Program-made: the position numbers and the translations under genes
Shown here: positions 18,630-27,500 of the stretch, one piece after another
Numbering within the stretch: the first letter of the stretch is position 1
How the letters are laid out: every line of letters starts with the position of its first letter
The notes under the pieces: model-generated
What the model was told of the DNA's origin: nothing
What the model saw: only the letters and a program-made list of their open reading frames with translations
The model's database searches: none
Origin: Myceligenerans salitolerans
GTDB lineage: Bacteria; Actinomycetota; Actinomycetes; Actinomycetales; Cellulomonadaceae
Reading direction: 5' to 3'
Length of the DNA: 64,000 nt
NCBI RefSeq assembly: GCF_017349295.1
Contig: NZ_JAFMPK010000020.1
Location: forward strand, 62,001 to 126,000

Positions 18630-19454
18630 TCAGGACCAGCGGCCCAGGCGCTCGTTCAGCATGGCCACCGCCACCGGGCCCGCCGTCGATGTGCGCATGA
18701 CGTGCGGGCCCAGGCGGGCGGTCACGGCACCGGCCGCGGTGAACGCGTCCAGCTCGGCGTCGGAGATCCCGCCCTCGGGGCCCACGACGACGAACAGCTC
18801 CGGCGCTCGTGAACCCTCCGCGCCGGACGACGACGGCACCCCGGGCGCGGACGGCACGCCACCCGCCGGCCCCTGCGGCAGGGCGACGTCGCGCAGCGGC
18901 GTCGTCGCCTCCTCGTGAAGCACGACCACCGCTCCCCCGGCGACGACCACGTCCCGCACCCGGGCGGCGAGCTGCCTGGTGGTGACCGGCTCCCCGACCC
19001 GCGGCATCCGCGCACGCCGTGCCTGCTTCGTCGCGGCGCGCACGGTGGCCACCCACTTCGCCTGCGACTTCGCCGCCCTGGGCCCGCGCCACACCACGAT
19101 CGACCGTTCGGCCTGCCACGGTAGGACGGCGTCCACCCCGGTCTCCGTCGCGGCCTCGATCGCCTGCTCGTCCCGGTCCCCCTTCGCGAGGGCCTGCACG
19201 AGGGTCAGGACGGGCGCGGGCGCCTCCTCGGCCACCACGCCACGCACCCGCAGACGGACGTGGCCGTCGTCGACCGACTCGACGACACCTTCCAGCCGCA
19301 GCCCGGCACCGTCCACGACGTCGATCCGTTCACCCGGCCCACGCCGCTGCACGACACCTGCGTGCCGCCCTTCGGCGCCGTCGAGCACGAACACCGAGTC
19401 GACGCCGTATCCGGCCAGTGGCGTGCCCTCGGCGAGGAAGACCGGTGCGCTCAT
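18630..19454 (-). CDS. rsmE: 16S rRNA (uracil-1498-N3)-methyltransferase RsmE
   Basis: RsmE methylates U1498 of 16S rRNA using S-adenosylmethionine. The 274-residue protein has the N-terminal PUA-like RNA-binding part and a C-terminal SPOUT knot with VVVGPEGGISDAELDAF, LGPHVMRTSTAGPVAV and a terminal Trp-Ser. A ~27-residue Gly/Pro/Ser-rich insertion precedes the knot. The ATG at 19454 gives the family's normal start (MSAPVFL) and follows the dnaJ stop by 17 bp; an upstream in-frame ATG at 19493 would overlap dnaJ. The dnaJ-rsmE arrangement after hrcA is common. Confidence 0.95.
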   Translation of the reverse strand: MSAPVFLAEGTPLAGYGVDSVFVLDGAEGRHAGVVQRRGPGERIDVVDGAGLRLEGVVESVDDGHVRLRVRGVVAEEAPAPVLTLVQALAKGDRDEQAIEAATETGVDAVLPWQAERSIVVWRGPRAAKSQAKWVATVRAATKQARRARMPRVGEPVTTRQLAARVRDVVVAGGAVVVLHEEATTPLRDVALPQGPAGGVPSAPGVPSSSGAEGSRAPELFVVVGPEGGISDAELDAFTAAGAVTARLGPHVMRTSTAGPVAVAMLNERLGRWS

Positions 19455-19470
19455 CGCGGGGGCACCGGCC

Positions 19471-20592
19471 TCAGCGTCCGGACAGCTTGTCACGCAGCCG
19501 GGAGAAGACTCCCGGGTGCGCGGCGGCGAGGCGCGGCTCGGGACGTTCCTCGCCGCGCAGTGCCGAGAGCTTCCGCAGCAGCTCGGTCTGCTCGTCGGTG
19601 AGACCCGTCGGCACCTGGACCTCGATGTGCACGTTCAGGTCGCCGCGTCCCGCGCCGTGCAGGTGCCCCACGCCCAGGTTCTTGAGCGTGACGATCTGTC
19701 CGGGCTGCGTGCCCGGCCGGATGTCGATCTCCTGCGGTCCGTCGAGGGTGTCGAGCGAGAGCGTCGTGCCGAGGGCCGCGGCGGTCATCGGGACGGGCAG
19801 CGTGCAGTGCAGGTCGTCGCCCCGGCGCACGAACGTGTCGTGCGACCTCTCACGGATCTCGACGTACAGGTCACCGGCCGGGCCTCCGCCCGGACCGGTC
19901 TCGCCCTGCGCCGAGAGCTTGATCCGGGTCCCGGTGTCCACACCGGCCGGCACGTTCACCGTCACGGTGCGCCGCGAGCGCACGCGGCCCTCGCCGGAGC
20001 AGTCCGGGCAGGGCTCCGGAATGACCGTGCCGAACCCGCCGCACGCGGAGCACGGCGCGGTCGTCATGACCTGGCCGAGGAAGGACCGCGCCACACGCTG
20101 CACCGAACCGCGCCCGTGACAGACGTCGCAGGTGCGGGAGGTGGTGCCGGGGCGGGCACCGTCACCGGAACAGGTGGAGCACACCACGGCCGTGTCGACC
20201 TGCAGCTCACGCTTGACGCCGAACGCCGCCTCGGCCAGGTCGATGTCGAGGCGGACGAGGGAGTCGTTGCCGCGGCGGGCGCGCGGCACCGGGCCGCTCG
20301 GCTGACCGCCGCCGAAGAAGGTCTCGAAGATGTCCTGGAACCCGAACCCGTTCCCGAACCCGCCGCCGGCGCCGCCGCCCGGAGCGCTCGGGTCGACGCC
20401 CATGTCGTACTGCTGGCGCTTCTCCGGGTTGGAGAGCACCTCGTACGCGCGCGCGACGTCCTTGAACTTCTCCTCGCCGTCGCTGCCGGCGACGTCGGGG
20501 TGCAGGGTGCGGGCGAGCTTGCGGTATGCCTTCTTGATCTGCTCGGGCGAGGCGTCCCGCGGGACACCCAGGATCTCGTAGTAGTCGGTCAC
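19471..20592 (-). CDS. dnaJ: Molecular chaperone DnaJ (HrcA-associated paralogue)
   Basis: A full-length 373-residue type I DnaJ that stimulates DnaK ATPase and presents substrates. The J domain has HPD at residues 31-33. A Gly/Phe-rich region with [12 protein letters not shown] follows, then four CxxCxGxG zinc repeats ([32 protein letters not shown]) and the C-terminal substrate-binding domain. The GTG at 20592 is chosen because it gives the canonical start ([10 protein letters not shown]); the frame upstream is shadow coding. Actinobacteria typically carry two dnaJ genes, one with dnaK and one beside hrcA; this is the latter. Confidence 0.96.
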   Translation of the reverse strand: MTDYYEILGVPRDASPEQIKKAYRKLARTLHPDVAGSDGEEKFKDVARAYEVLSNPEKRQQYDMGVDPSAPGGGAGGGFGNGFGFQDIFETFFGGGQPSGPVPRARRGNDSLVRLDIDLAEAAFGVKRELQVDTAVVCSTCSGDGARPGTTSRTCDVCHGRGSVQRVARSFLGQVMTTAPCSACGGFGTVIPEPCPDCSGEGRVRSRRTVTVNVPAGVDTGTRIKLSAQGETGPGGGPAGDLYVEIRERSHDTFVRRGDDLHCTLPVPMTAAALGTTLSLDTLDGPQEIDIRPGTQPGQIVTLKNLGVGHLHGAGRGDLNVHIEVQVPTGLTDEQTELLRKLSALRGEERPEPRLAAAHPGVFSRLRDKLSGR

Positions 20593-20704
20593 AGGTCTCT
20601 CTTCGCTCGCTCTGGGTCGGAAGGCAGCGGGGCCGGGCGGCCGTGAAGCACCCGGGTCTGCGGGTGCGTCCGGTCGTCGGGCGGGTCGACAGGGATCCGG
20701 GGCC

Positions 20705-21721
20705 TCACGTGGGCAGCACCCGGGAGAGGTAACGTGCCACGGCACGCACGGCGGCGATGGTGCCCGGATAGTCCATCCGGGTCGGTCCGATGGAGCTGAG
20801 GAGCGCGACCGTGTCGCCGTCGGAGCCGTAGCCGGTGCTCACCACGGAAGCACGAGAGAGCCCCGCGAGCTTGTTCTCGTGCCCGATGCTGACCGCGACG
20901 TTCTCGTCGGAGGTCATCTCCGTCAGCAGCCCGAGAAGCACGACCTGCTCCTCGAGAGCCTCCAGGAGCGGGCTCAGGCCCTGGTCGAACCCCATGCCCG
21001 CACGCGCCAGATTGGCCTGGCCCGCCACGACCAGACGTTCCTCCTGCTCCTCGTCCAGCGCGCTCGTGACGACCTCGCCGATCGCGGTGACGAGAGGCCG
21101 GTGCTCCGGCGCGACGACGGCTGCCACCTCGCCGAACGCCACGTCCATCTGGGTGAGGCGACGGCCGGCCGCCGCGGCGTTGAGCCGCGCGCGCAGCTCG
21201 CCGAGGGTCGCCTCGTCGACATCGGCCGGCACCTCGAGGAACCGCTGTTCGACCCGGCCGTTGTCGGTGATGACGACGACCAGCAGTCGGTTCTCGCCCG
21301 TGGGGACGAGCTCCAGGTGCCGCAGGCCGGAACGCCGCAGCGACGGGTACTGCACGACGGCGACCTGACCGGTGAGCTGCGCGATGAGCCGGCCGGCACG
21401 CCCGATGACGTCGTCCAGGTCGACCGCCTGGGACAGGAACTTCTCGATGGCCCGTTTCTGCGGCTGACTGAGCGGCCGTGCCTCGGAGAGCCGGTCCACG
21501 AACAGCCGGTAGCCCTTGTCCGTCGGGATGCGACCGGCGGAGGTATGGGGCTGTGCGATGTACCCGGCGTCCTCCAGGGCGGCCATGTCGTTGCGCACCG
21601 TGGCGGGCGAGACGCCGAGCTGGTGACGTTCCGTGAGCACACGCGAGCCGACGGGCTCCTGTGTGTGCACGTAGTCCTCCACGATGGCGCGCAGAACCTC
21701 GAGGCGGCGCTTGTCGCTCAT
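20705..21721 (-). CDS. hrcA: Heat-inducible transcription repressor HrcA
   Basis: HrcA binds CIRCE operators and represses chaperone genes until heat shock titrates GroE. The 338-residue protein has an N-terminal winged helix ([30 protein letters not shown]) and the C-terminal GAF-like HrcA domain ([23 protein letters not shown]). GGAGGT lies five bases before the ATG. A CIRCE sits immediately upstream, so hrcA and downstream dnaJ and rsmE are under autoregulation. Confidence 0.97.
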   Translation of the reverse strand: MSDKRRLEVLRAIVEDYVHTQEPVGSRVLTERHQLGVSPATVRNDMAALEDAGYIAQPHTSAGRIPTDKGYRLFVDRLSEARPLSQPQKRAIEKFLSQAVDLDDVIGRAGRLIAQLTGQVAVVQYPSLRRSGLRHLELVPTGENRLLVVVITDNGRVEQRFLEVPADVDEATLGELRARLNAAAAGRRLTQMDVAFGEVAAVVAPEHRPLVTAIGEVVTSALDEEQEERLVVAGQANLARAGMGFDQGLSPLLEALEEQVVLLGLLTEMTSDENVAVSIGHENKLAGLSRASVVSTGYGSDGDTVALLSSIGPTRMDYPGTIAAVRAVARYLSRVLPT

Positions 21722-21734
21722 GAGTCACCTCCAC

Positions 21735-21761
21735 CCAGCACTCTCGCTCTACGAGTGCCAA
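21735..21761 (-). promoter_or_regulatory. CIRCE operator of hrcA-dnaJ
   Basis: TTGGCACTC-N9-GAGTGCTGG, read on the minus strand, matches the CIRCE consensus TTAGCACTC-N9-GAGTGCTAA except at the outer positions. It lies 14 bp before the hrcA start codon, the normal place for HrcA autoregulation. Confidence 0.9.
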
Positions 21762-21763
21762 TC

Positions 21764-22858
21764 CTACGCGGGGTGACGGACACCCGAAACGCGCCGCGCC
21801 AGGGCCGCCTCCGTGACGCGCGCCGCACGCGCCAGATGGCGCCGCGCGTTGCGGCTCGCACCCGTGGCGTTCGCGAAGGCGTGCACATGACCACTCACCA
21901 CCTGCACCGACGTCGGCACTCCCGCGCGACGCAGCCGCTCGGCGTAGGCCAGTCCCTCGTCACGCAGCACGTCGAAACCGGCGACGACGACGTGTGCGGG
22001 TGCCACGCCCGTCAGGTCCTCCGTGAGCATCGGCGACACCCGCGGATCCTTCGCCTGGCCCGGGTCGCTCAGGTAGCGGCCCAGGTACCAGTCCACGCGT
22101 CGTGCCGGAAGCCCGTACCCGTCGAACATTCTGCTCGACGGGTACCTGGTGGTCGCGTCCGTCGCCGGGTAGAGCATGAGCTGGAAGTCCGGCCCGCCCG
22201 TGCGAGCGCCGGTCGGACCGTCGTCGTCGCGGGCCAGGTTCGCGACGACGGCCGCGGCATTGCCGCCGGCACTGTCCCCGCCGACGGCCACCGGAAGCCG
22301 GTCCAGCGCCGGGCGCCAGCGCCGGGAGTTGGCGCGCACCCAGCGGAACGCGGCCAGGGCGTCGTCGATGCCCTCGGGGAACGGATGTTCGGGAGCGAGA
22401 CCGTAGCCGACGGACACGACCACGAGGTTCGAGCTCAGCGCCAGGAAGCGGCAGACCGGGTCGGCCGTGGACAGGCCGCCCACCACCCACCCGCCGCCGT
22501 GGTACCAGACCAGTACGCCCTCGGGCGGGACGTCGGGGTCCGCCTGGTACACCCGCAGCGAGAGACGTTCCCGGGGCCCGGGAATCGTGAGGTCCTCGAC
22601 ACGGTCCACGGCGGGCCGCGATCCCAGCAGCCGCGCCTGGCGTCTCACCCGGTCACGGGTCGCGTCGACGCCGGCGTCGGGCAGCGGCCGCAACGCGCCC
22701 AGACGTCGCGCGATCCGCACCTCCGGATAGAGGGACTGCCCGTCGACGACGTGGGGCGCTCCGGCGAGCCGGCGCAGCAGCGGCTCCGGCATGCGGCCGA
22801 TCCCCAGGGCCGCGGCGTGCGCGGCCCCGAGAGCGAGGTCCACCAGTAGACGTGCCAT
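21764..22858 (-). CDS. Alpha/beta hydrolase, hormone-sensitive lipase family
   Basis: A 364-residue esterase/lipase. It has the HGGGWVVGG oxyanion motif (His about 119), the nucleophile elbow GGDSAGG (Ser about 196), the acid in AGFDVLRDEG and a histidine in VSGHVHAF. These mark family IV (HSL-like) esterases. TAGCTT lies six bases before the ATG, indicating leaderless transcription. The stop is next to the CIRCE of hrcA, so it sits upstream of that operon but is likely a separate unit. The substrate is not predictable. Confidence 0.88.
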   Translation of the reverse strand: MARLLVDLALGAAHAAALGIGRMPEPLLRRLAGAPHVVDGQSLYPEVRIARRLGALRPLPDAGVDATRDRVRRQARLLGSRPAVDRVEDLTIPGPRERLSLRVYQADPDVPPEGVLVWYHGGGWVVGGLSTADPVCRFLALSSNLVVVSVGYGLAPEHPFPEGIDDALAAFRWVRANSRRWRPALDRLPVAVGGDSAGGNAAAVVANLARDDDGPTGARTGGPDFQLMLYPATDATTRYPSSRMFDGYGLPARRVDWYLGRYLSDPGQAKDPRVSPMLTEDLTGVAPAHVVVAGFDVLRDEGLAYAERLRRAGVPTSVQVVSGHVHAFANATGASRNARRHLARAARVTEAALARRVSGVRHPA

Positions 22859-23078
22859 GCTCAGAAGCTACCGGCGCAGCGCCGAACCCTCACGTCAGGC
22901 GCCCGTTCCACGCCTGGCGGCATAAGGCGGTGCCTGAGGCGGGCGGGGCTCGGCCACGCGACCGGACCGCCGAAGACCGGGCGACCGCCCGATCCGCCGG
23001 CGGTACCTCACCGGGAAGGCTGGAACCAGCGCCGACGAGAGGTCGGTGCCGGTCCACCAGAAGGTAGAGGGAGCAGAG

Positions 23079-23267
23079 ATGTTCGGGTTCACCGACTACT
23101 CCGAGTACCGCCGGAACGAGCAGGAGATCACCCGCCGGAACGAGCGGAAGCGCGCCGAACGAGAGATCCGGGAGACCCGGGGTACCCGGGAGGCGCGCGG
23201 CCGCCGTGACCGCCGGGCAGGCAGCGACCGTGCCGCAGCGCGGCCCGCCAGGGCCCGCTGGGCCTGA
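23079..23267 (+). CDS. Small highly charged hypothetical protein
   Basis: A 62-residue frame starting MFGFTDYSEYRRNEQE with a purine-rich GAGGGAG ribosome site 5-6 nt upstream. After the aromatic start it is almost wholly Arg/Glu, predicted as a long charged helix, then Ala/Arg-rich. Codons look native. I do not recognise a family. Confidence 0.5.
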   Translation: MFGFTDYSEYRRNEQEITRRNERKRAEREIRETRGTREARGRRDRRAGSDRAAARPARARWA

Positions 23268-23269
23268 CA

Positions 23270-23601
23270 TGACCGCCACGACGGTGCGCCCGCCGCACGA
23301 CCTGCTGCGGCACGCCGTCGCCGCCCGGGCGATCACGCGCCCGCGCGTGGCCGGCGAGACGGTGGGCGACGAGCCCCACCGTGCCGCGTCGGACGCGTGC
23401 TCCCACTGGCCGACGTATCCCGTGTGGGCGGCGCTGTTCGCGGCCGAGCCCGGCACGGGGCCGTGGTCGGCGGTCGCAGACCTTCCGCGGCCGGGCCGGC
23501 CGCGAGCACGCCGTCGGCGCACGGCGCGCCTTGCCGGGGCGGGCGGGTGGACGGCCCTACGATCGACGTCGTGCACGACCGATACGGAGCCGACGTCCTG
23601 A
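23270..23601 (+). CDS. Possible hypothetical protein, uncertain
   Basis: A 110-residue frame begins two bases after the previous stop. Its first ~75 codons end nearly always in G or C, as real genes here do. They encode HDLLRHAVAARAITRP and a Trp-containing YPVWAALFAAEPGTGPW stretch. The C-terminal third is Arg-rich with poor codon use and overlaps the DUF3097 promoter and start. It could be a real short gene, a decayed one or chance. No family recognised. Confidence 0.3.
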
Positions 23602-24443
23602 ACCCCGAGTTCCCCGGGGCGCACCGCGGGCGGCGCAAGCCCGAGACCAGGCCCGTCGCGGCGGAGCCCGGGCTCGTCGTGGAGGACGTGGAGACCGGCT
23701 GGGTCGGTGCGGTGGTGCGGGTCGAGAAGTCGGGCGGCATGCGGGTCGTCGTGCTGGAGGACCGGCGCGGGCGGACGCGGTCGTTCCCGCTGGGGCCGGG
23801 CTTCTGGGTCGAGGGGCGCCCGGTCGAGCTCACGGCGCCGGTCACGGCCGGCGCGTCACGGGCGCCATCGCGCACCGCCTCCGGGTCGGTGGCGGTGCCG
23901 CGCTCGCCCGCGCGCGTGGCGCGCGGCTCGCGCATCTGGGTCGAGGGCAGGCACGACGCCGAGCTGGTGGAGAAGGTCTGGGGTGACGACCTGCGCATCG
24001 AGGGTGTGGTGGTCGAGATGCTCGACGGTGTCGACAACCTCGCCGAGCGGCTCGCGGAGTTCGGGCCCGACGACGGCCGCCGGGTGGGGGTGCTCGTCGA
24101 CCACCTCGTTCCCGGGTCGAAGGAGCGGCGCCTCGCCGACGAGGCCCTCCGAGGGGTACGCCCGGGAAGCGTGCTCGTGCTGGGTCATCCGTACGTGGAC
24201 GTGTGGCAGGCGGTGCGGCCGGCGCGCGTCGGGCTGGAGCGCTGGCCGGTGGTCGAGCGAGGCGTCGAGTGGAAGCACGGGATCCTCCGGGAGCTGGGCT
24301 GGCCCGCCGGGTCGCAGGCGGACGTGGCACGGGCCTGGCAGCGGATCCTCGGCTCGGTGCGCGACTTCCGGGATCTCGATCCCGCGCTGCTGGGACGCGT
24401 CGAGGAGCTGATCGACTTCGTGACGGCGCCCGGTACGGCGTGA
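23571..24443 (+). CDS. DUF3097 family protein, possibly Toprim-like
   Basis: A 290-residue protein of the actinobacterial DUF3097 family. The N-terminal ~100 residues are a beta-rich domain (VVVLEDRRGRTRSFPLGPGFWVEG). The rest starts with IWVEGRHDAELVEKVWG, which resembles the first Toprim motif, and contains GVLVDHLVPGSKERRLADE, reminiscent of the RNase M5 Toprim loop but without the usual DxD. The GTG at 23571 has TACGAT seven bases upstream, a leaderless start. Function is unknown; a nucleic-acid enzyme role is inference. Confidence 0.8.
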   Translation: MHDRYGADVLNPEFPGAHRGRRKPETRPVAAEPGLVVEDVETGWVGAVVRVEKSGGMRVVVLEDRRGRTRSFPLGPGFWVEGRPVELTAPVTAGASRAPSRTASGSVAVPRSPARVARGSRIWVEGRHDAELVEKVWGDDLRIEGVVVEMLDGVDNLAERLAEFGPDDGRRVGVLVDHLVPGSKERRLADEALRGVRPGSVLVLGHPYVDVWQAVRPARVGLERWPVVERGVEWKHGILRELGWPAGSQADVARAWQRILGSVRDFRDLDPALLGRVEELIDFVTAPGTA

Positions 24444-24535
24444 CCGTGCCCGCCACCGCGGCCGGTCCGCATCGTTACGGCAACGGACCGCGCGATTCTC
24501 GACCACGACGGCGTGCGAAGCCCTAGGGTGGGCGT

Positions 24536-25120
24536 ATGTCCGAGACGCCCCAGACCCCGGGCGGCGAGCCGAGCCCGCAGCCGGAGTCCACGCCCCAGCC
24601 GAACCACGACGCCGCTCAGCAGCCCGCCGCCCAGCCGCCGGCCGGTGAGCCTTCCGCCGGTGCGCCCCAGCAGCCGTACGGCGCCCAGCCGGGTCAGCCG
24701 CCGCACGGCGCACCGCAGCCGGGTCAGCAGCCGTACGGCGCGCAGCCAGGGCAGCCGCCGTACCAGGGAGCCCCGGGCTACGCGCCGGTGCCGCTGCGTC
24801 CCGACGAGGAGCGCACCTGGGCGACGCTCGCCCACATCGGCGGCATCATCCTGAGCTTCATCGCGCCGCTGGTCGTATGGCTGGTGTTCAAGGACCGCAG
24901 CCGGTTCGTGGAGGCCGAGGCGAAGGAAGCGCTGAACTTCCAGATCACGCTCATCATCGCGGGAATCGCGATCTCCGTGATCACAGCGATCACCTTCGGG
25001 TTCGGCGTGATCCTCTACCTCGCGTTCATCGCAGCCCTGGTCTTCATGATCATGGCCGCCGTGGAGTCGTCGAAGGGGCGCCCGTACCGGTACCCGGTGA
25101 ACATCCGCATGATCAAGTGA
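24536..25120 (+). CDS. DUF4870 domain membrane protein
   Basis: A 194-residue protein. The first ~80 residues are a Pro/Gln/Gly repeat region with several QPYGAQPGQPP units. The C-terminal part is the DUF4870 domain with about three hydrophobic helices, containing EERTWATLAHIGGI and FVEAEAKEALNFQIT and ending in YRYPVNIRMIK. TAGGGT lies six bases before the ATG, so the mRNA is probably leaderless. Function is unknown; members are small inner-membrane proteins. A strong hairpin follows the stop. Confidence 0.9.
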   Translation: MSETPQTPGGEPSPQPESTPQPNHDAAQQPAAQPPAGEPSAGAPQQPYGAQPGQPPHGAPQPGQQPYGAQPGQPPYQGAPGYAPVPLRPDEERTWATLAHIGGIILSFIAPLVVWLVFKDRSRFVEAEAKEALNFQITLIIAGIAISVITAITFGFGVILYLAFIAALVFMIMAAVESSKGRPYRYPVNIRMIK

Positions 25121-25147
25121 TCGGCGCCGTCTGATCGCTTCACGTTC

Positions 25148-25179
25148 GAGGCGGTGGGTCCCGACGGGCCCACCGCCTC
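25148..25179 (+). terminator. Terminator hairpin after the DUF4870 gene
   Basis: A 14-bp stem (GAGGCGGTGGGTCC / GGGCCCACCGCCTC, one G-U pair) with a CGAC loop starts 27 bp after the stop. No T-run follows. It lies between convergent genes and could serve both. The remaining region up to 25310 holds nothing else I can support. Confidence 0.6.
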
Positions 25180-25310
25180 GACTCGTCCGGGCGGCCGGCC
25201 CCCGGCAGAGGCGGCCGTTCGCGGCACCGGCGCCCGGCCGGCGCCGCCATCGGGCCGGGCCGGTGCCCGGCATCGGGCCGGCCCGGCTCCGATGTCAGCG
25301 AACCTCCACG

Positions 25311-26270
25311 TCAGGCCATGACCGGGCCGCCCGTGAGGCGGCGATAGGCGAACGCCAGCGCGAGGTAGCTGAGCGGCATCGTGATCAGCCAGCCGAGCAG
25401 GCACGGGATCGCACCCAGGATGTTGATCCCCACGAGCGCCAGCTCGAGGAGGAACACCGCGCCGAAGTTCCGCCCTACCAGCCGGAAGCTCGCCATGAGC
25501 GCCTCCCAGGCGTTCTGGTTCCGGTCGATCACGCCCTGGTAGGTGAAGACGGCGAAGACGGCGACCACGAGCAGGCCGATCCCGCACACCAGGCTCCCGA
25601 CGAAGTAGGCCGCGATCAGCAGCAGCGCCGCCACGACGATCATGCCGAGATTCGGTGCCCGGAACAGCGACGCGAACGTCGGCTTCTGGCCCGAGACCTC
25701 GCGCAGAGCCGCATTGGTACCCAGTCCCTGGAGGATGCCGGCCAGGACCACACCGACCAGCCCGAGCAGCGACCCGCCGGTGTCGACCTCGGCCGACGCG
25801 CTCCCGGAGTTCCACACGCTCTGGAAACTCGTGAAGTTGCCGGAGTTGAACGCGAGGCCCACCACGATCAGCAGCAGCGCGAACAGGACCCACAACAGCG
25901 GGTTGCCGGTGAACCGGCCCCAGGCGTACCCCAGCGCCTCACCCACCCGGAAGCTGCCGACCGGAGCGGCTCCGCCGCCACCGGCCCCGGCGCCCGCTGC
26001 TCCACCGCCGCCGTAGGGAGGCGGTGTGCCGTGACCGCCCGGAGGCGACGCGCCGGGCCCTCCCGGAGGCTCGGCCGCGTACCCGCCGGGCGGGGGCGCC
26101 CCGTAGCCGCTGGACGGCAGGACGCCGTCCGGCCGTGGAGCGGGCGCCCCGGGCAGGTTCGTGCCGGACGGCGTGCCGGCGGCGCCGTGCGCCTCGGGCC
26201 CGCCCGGTCCGGACGCCTCGGGCTCCGGGCCGGGCCGGTCGGCGGGATCACGTGGCGTGTTCTCGGTCAT
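25311..26270 (-). CDS. Proline-rich polytopic membrane protein (paralogue A)
   Basis: A 319-residue protein. The N-terminal ~105 residues are Pro/Gly/Ala-rich with PPGGYAAEPPGGPGASPPGG-type repeats. Then comes a GEALGYAWGRFTGNP amphipathic start and six hydrophobic helices, ending in FAYRRLTGGPVMA. This layout recurs in the next gene and in many actinobacteria as uncharacterised integral membrane proteins (DUF975-like, by general resemblance only). AGGAAGG lies 6 nt before the ATG at 26270. Confidence 0.75.
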   Translation of the reverse strand: MTENTPRDPADRPGPEPEASGPGGPEAHGAAGTPSGTNLPGAPAPRPDGVLPSSGYGAPPPGGYAAEPPGGPGASPPGGHGTPPPYGGGGAAGAGAGGGGAAPVGSFRVGEALGYAWGRFTGNPLLWVLFALLLIVVGLAFNSGNFTSFQSVWNSGSASAEVDTGGSLLGLVGVVLAGILQGLGTNAALREVSGQKPTFASLFRAPNLGMIVVAALLLIAAYFVGSLVCGIGLLVVAVFAVFTYQGVIDRNQNAWEALMASFRLVGRNFGAVFLLELALVGINILGAIPCLLGWLITMPLSYLALAFAYRRLTGGPVMA

Positions 26271-26412
26271 CGTGCGCCTTCCTCTCACCAATTCTCCGGG
26301 CAACTCTCACCCGCGTGCTTACCTGGCGCGACCCGAACTCGTACTCACCGGTCGATAGCGGGCACCTCGACGCCACGTGCCACTCGCGGCGCACGTGCGC
26401 CCGGCAGCGTGA

Positions 26413-27408
26413 TCACGCCGGCAGCTGCTCCGCCTCGATCGGTTCTGCCTGCACCCTGCGGAAGAGGTGAGCGCCGAAGAGCACCGAGAACGGCCCGACC
26501 GCCAGGAACGCGAGACCACACGTGCACGCGGCCGCGAACGAGTACCCCACGACGACGAGATACGCGAGGACGACGATCCCCAGGTTCGCCGTGACGAGCT
26601 TGACGCTCGAGGTGATCGCCTCGATGGCGTTCATGTCCTTGGCCAGGACGAAGTAGGGTGCGGCGATCATGAGGACACCGGCGACGATCTGAAGCAGCCA
26701 TCCGAGGAGGGGAACGATCGAGACCACGCTGGTGACGACGACCATGAGGACCGCGAGCAGCAGGATGCCGCTCCAGTTGCGCAGGGCGAAGAAGTCACCG
26801 AAGCCGATGCGCTGCTTCCGCGTGGACGCCAGTGCGGCGGCGTAGAACGTCATGCCGAGCACCTGCATGATCACGCTGGAGAGAGAGCTCAGCACCACCG
26901 CCATGGGCTCCGCCGACGCGGCGGTGAACTCCGTCTGCCAGCGAGCGATCGCAGCCTGGTCGTTGCTCTCGGCCAGCCGTGGCAACTGACCGAGGGCCTG
27001 GGAGAACCAGGGGTTCATCACGAGGAAGACGACGATCGCCACGGCCGCGAACAGCAGAGCCATCACGATCCACACACCGGCGTTGCGGCCGAAGGACTGC
27101 CAGGCGTACCGGTGCGACTCCCCGATGGACGGCGGAGCCCAGGGCACCGAGTGCCCTGTCGGAACCGGTGTCTGCGCCTGGTACCCGGGTGGCGCGTACT
27201 GGCCGTACTGCGGCTGACCGTACCTCGGCGGACCGGACCGGTCCGTGCCGGGTTCGCGCGGACCGGACGGCGGCTGGGGCTGTCCTCCGCTCGCGTCCGG
27301 CGGGCCGTACGGGTTCTGCCGGCCTCCTTCAGGCTGCTGTCCGTACGGGTCCTGCGGGTTGTGGCCGTCCCGGCCGTCCTGGCCGGGCACGCCGCCGTCG
27401 TTGCTCAT
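26413..27408 (-). CDS. Proline-rich polytopic membrane protein (paralogue B)
   Basis: A 331-residue protein built like its downstream neighbour: a Pro/Gln/Gly/Tyr-rich head (~100 residues), a GESHRYAWQSFGRNAGVW transition and six hydrophobic helices. A CTCG motif-containing helix (AACTCGLAFLAVGPF) aligns with the CGIGLLVVAVFAVF helix of paralogue A, pointing to an old tandem duplication. GGGAG lies 8 nt before the ATG. Function unknown. Its Cys pair is not a known motif. Confidence 0.75.
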   Translation of the reverse strand: MSNDGGVPGQDGRDGHNPQDPYGQQPEGGRQNPYGPPDASGGQPQPPSGPREPGTDRSGPPRYGQPQYGQYAPPGYQAQTPVPTGHSVPWAPPSIGESHRYAWQSFGRNAGVWIVMALLFAAVAIVVFLVMNPWFSQALGQLPRLAESNDQAAIARWQTEFTAASAEPMAVVLSSLSSVIMQVLGMTFYAAALASTRKQRIGFGDFFALRNWSGILLLAVLMVVVTSVVSIVPLLGWLLQIVAGVLMIAAPYFVLAKDMNAIEAITSSVKLVTANLGIVVLAYLVVVGYSFAAACTCGLAFLAVGPFSVLFGAHLFRRVQAEPIEAEQLPA

Positions 27409-27500
27409 CGACTCATCTCCCGAGAGGTCTTGGTGGCCACAACCTAGCCGGAGTGGCTGACACCTCCCAAGCACCCGGCCTGCACCGACACCCGTTCGTG

